Positions 63,999-64,000 of a DNA stretch of 64,000 nt are shown one piece after another. The notes beneath the pieces were generated by a model, which worked only from the letters and a program-made list of their open reading frames with translations, was not told the origin of the DNA and made no database searches. The DNA is from Cordylochernes scorpioides (Eukaryota > Arthropoda > Arachnida > Pseudoscorpiones > Chernetidae): contig CP092870.1 of assembly GCA_030710605.1 (NCBI GenBank), forward strand, positions 19,816,684 to 19,880,683, read 5' to 3'. The translations under genes were made by a program, and so were the position numbers. Each line of letters begins with the position of its first letter. The first letter of the stretch is position 1.

Positions 63999-64000
63999 GA

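Overview
The window looks like an AT-rich, repeat-dominated piece of an arthropod nuclear genome. A chelicerate-like genome is my guess, not a proof. Supporting signs are a eukaryotic tRNA-Gly(GCC) gene with internal A and B boxes, a 13-finger C2H2 protein, tRNA-derived SINEs, an R1-clade LINE, Penelope-like elements, Helitrons, Ty3/gypsy and Ty1/copia elements, and piggyBac- and pogo-type DNA transposons. I see only three reasonably convincing host genes: tRNA-Gly (4345-4415, minus), the zinc-finger gene (28651-29778, plus) and an ankyrin-repeat gene (39653-41200, minus). There is also one candidate spliced exon (6110-6310, minus). Almost everything else is mobile DNA or debris of it.

Layout. 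0.15-2.0 kb is a satellite-like array with alternating 172/195-bp monomers (367-bp higher-order unit). 2.0-4.3 kb is an inverted pair of Helitron 3' ends with a helicase remnant. 4.3-9.5 kb holds the tRNA, a possible solo LTR, the candidate exon and a LINE RNase H fragment. 9.5-15.6 kb is filled with SINEs, a pogo-like element and Penelope (PLE) fragments, including a decayed PLE with reverse transcriptase and GIY-YIG nuclease. 15.9-20.6 kb is an R1-clade LINE with both ORFs open. 20.6-25 kb is MITEs, LINE scraps and a pogo-like element. 25.0-28.2 kb is a 5'-truncated gypsy with a 32-bp flanking duplication. 28.6-29.8 kb is the zinc-finger gene. 30-35.2 kb is MITEs, SINEs and PLE palindromes. 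35.3-39.0 kb and 41.6-54.4 kb are nested stacks: pogo-like elements contain piggyBac elements, which contain gypsy elements or a solo LTR, which in turn carry Helitrons. 54.6-60.4 kb is a PLE split by a Helitron and by an intact Ty1/copia element (one 1296-codon ORF, 207-bp LTRs, 5-bp TSD). 60.5-64 kb holds LINE remnants and a broken transposon-derived gene interrupted by a 374-bp tandem repeat.

Most unusual signals. (1) The repeated PLE terminal repeats carry hammerhead-ribozyme-like cores. Several lie in head-to-head pairs with 3' ends outward, and at least two such pairs were integrated as units with 13-bp target duplications. (2) A second family (20.86 kb) has a more canonical hammerhead core. 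(3) A non-autonomous gypsy (42.5-46.4 kb) has lost its reverse transcriptase and most or all of its integrase, and carries in their place, in frame after the protease, a captured CCHC/RGG plus acidic-basic module. (4) A SINE is flanked by a perfect 58-bp duplication. Family names come from reading motifs by eye; no database search was run.
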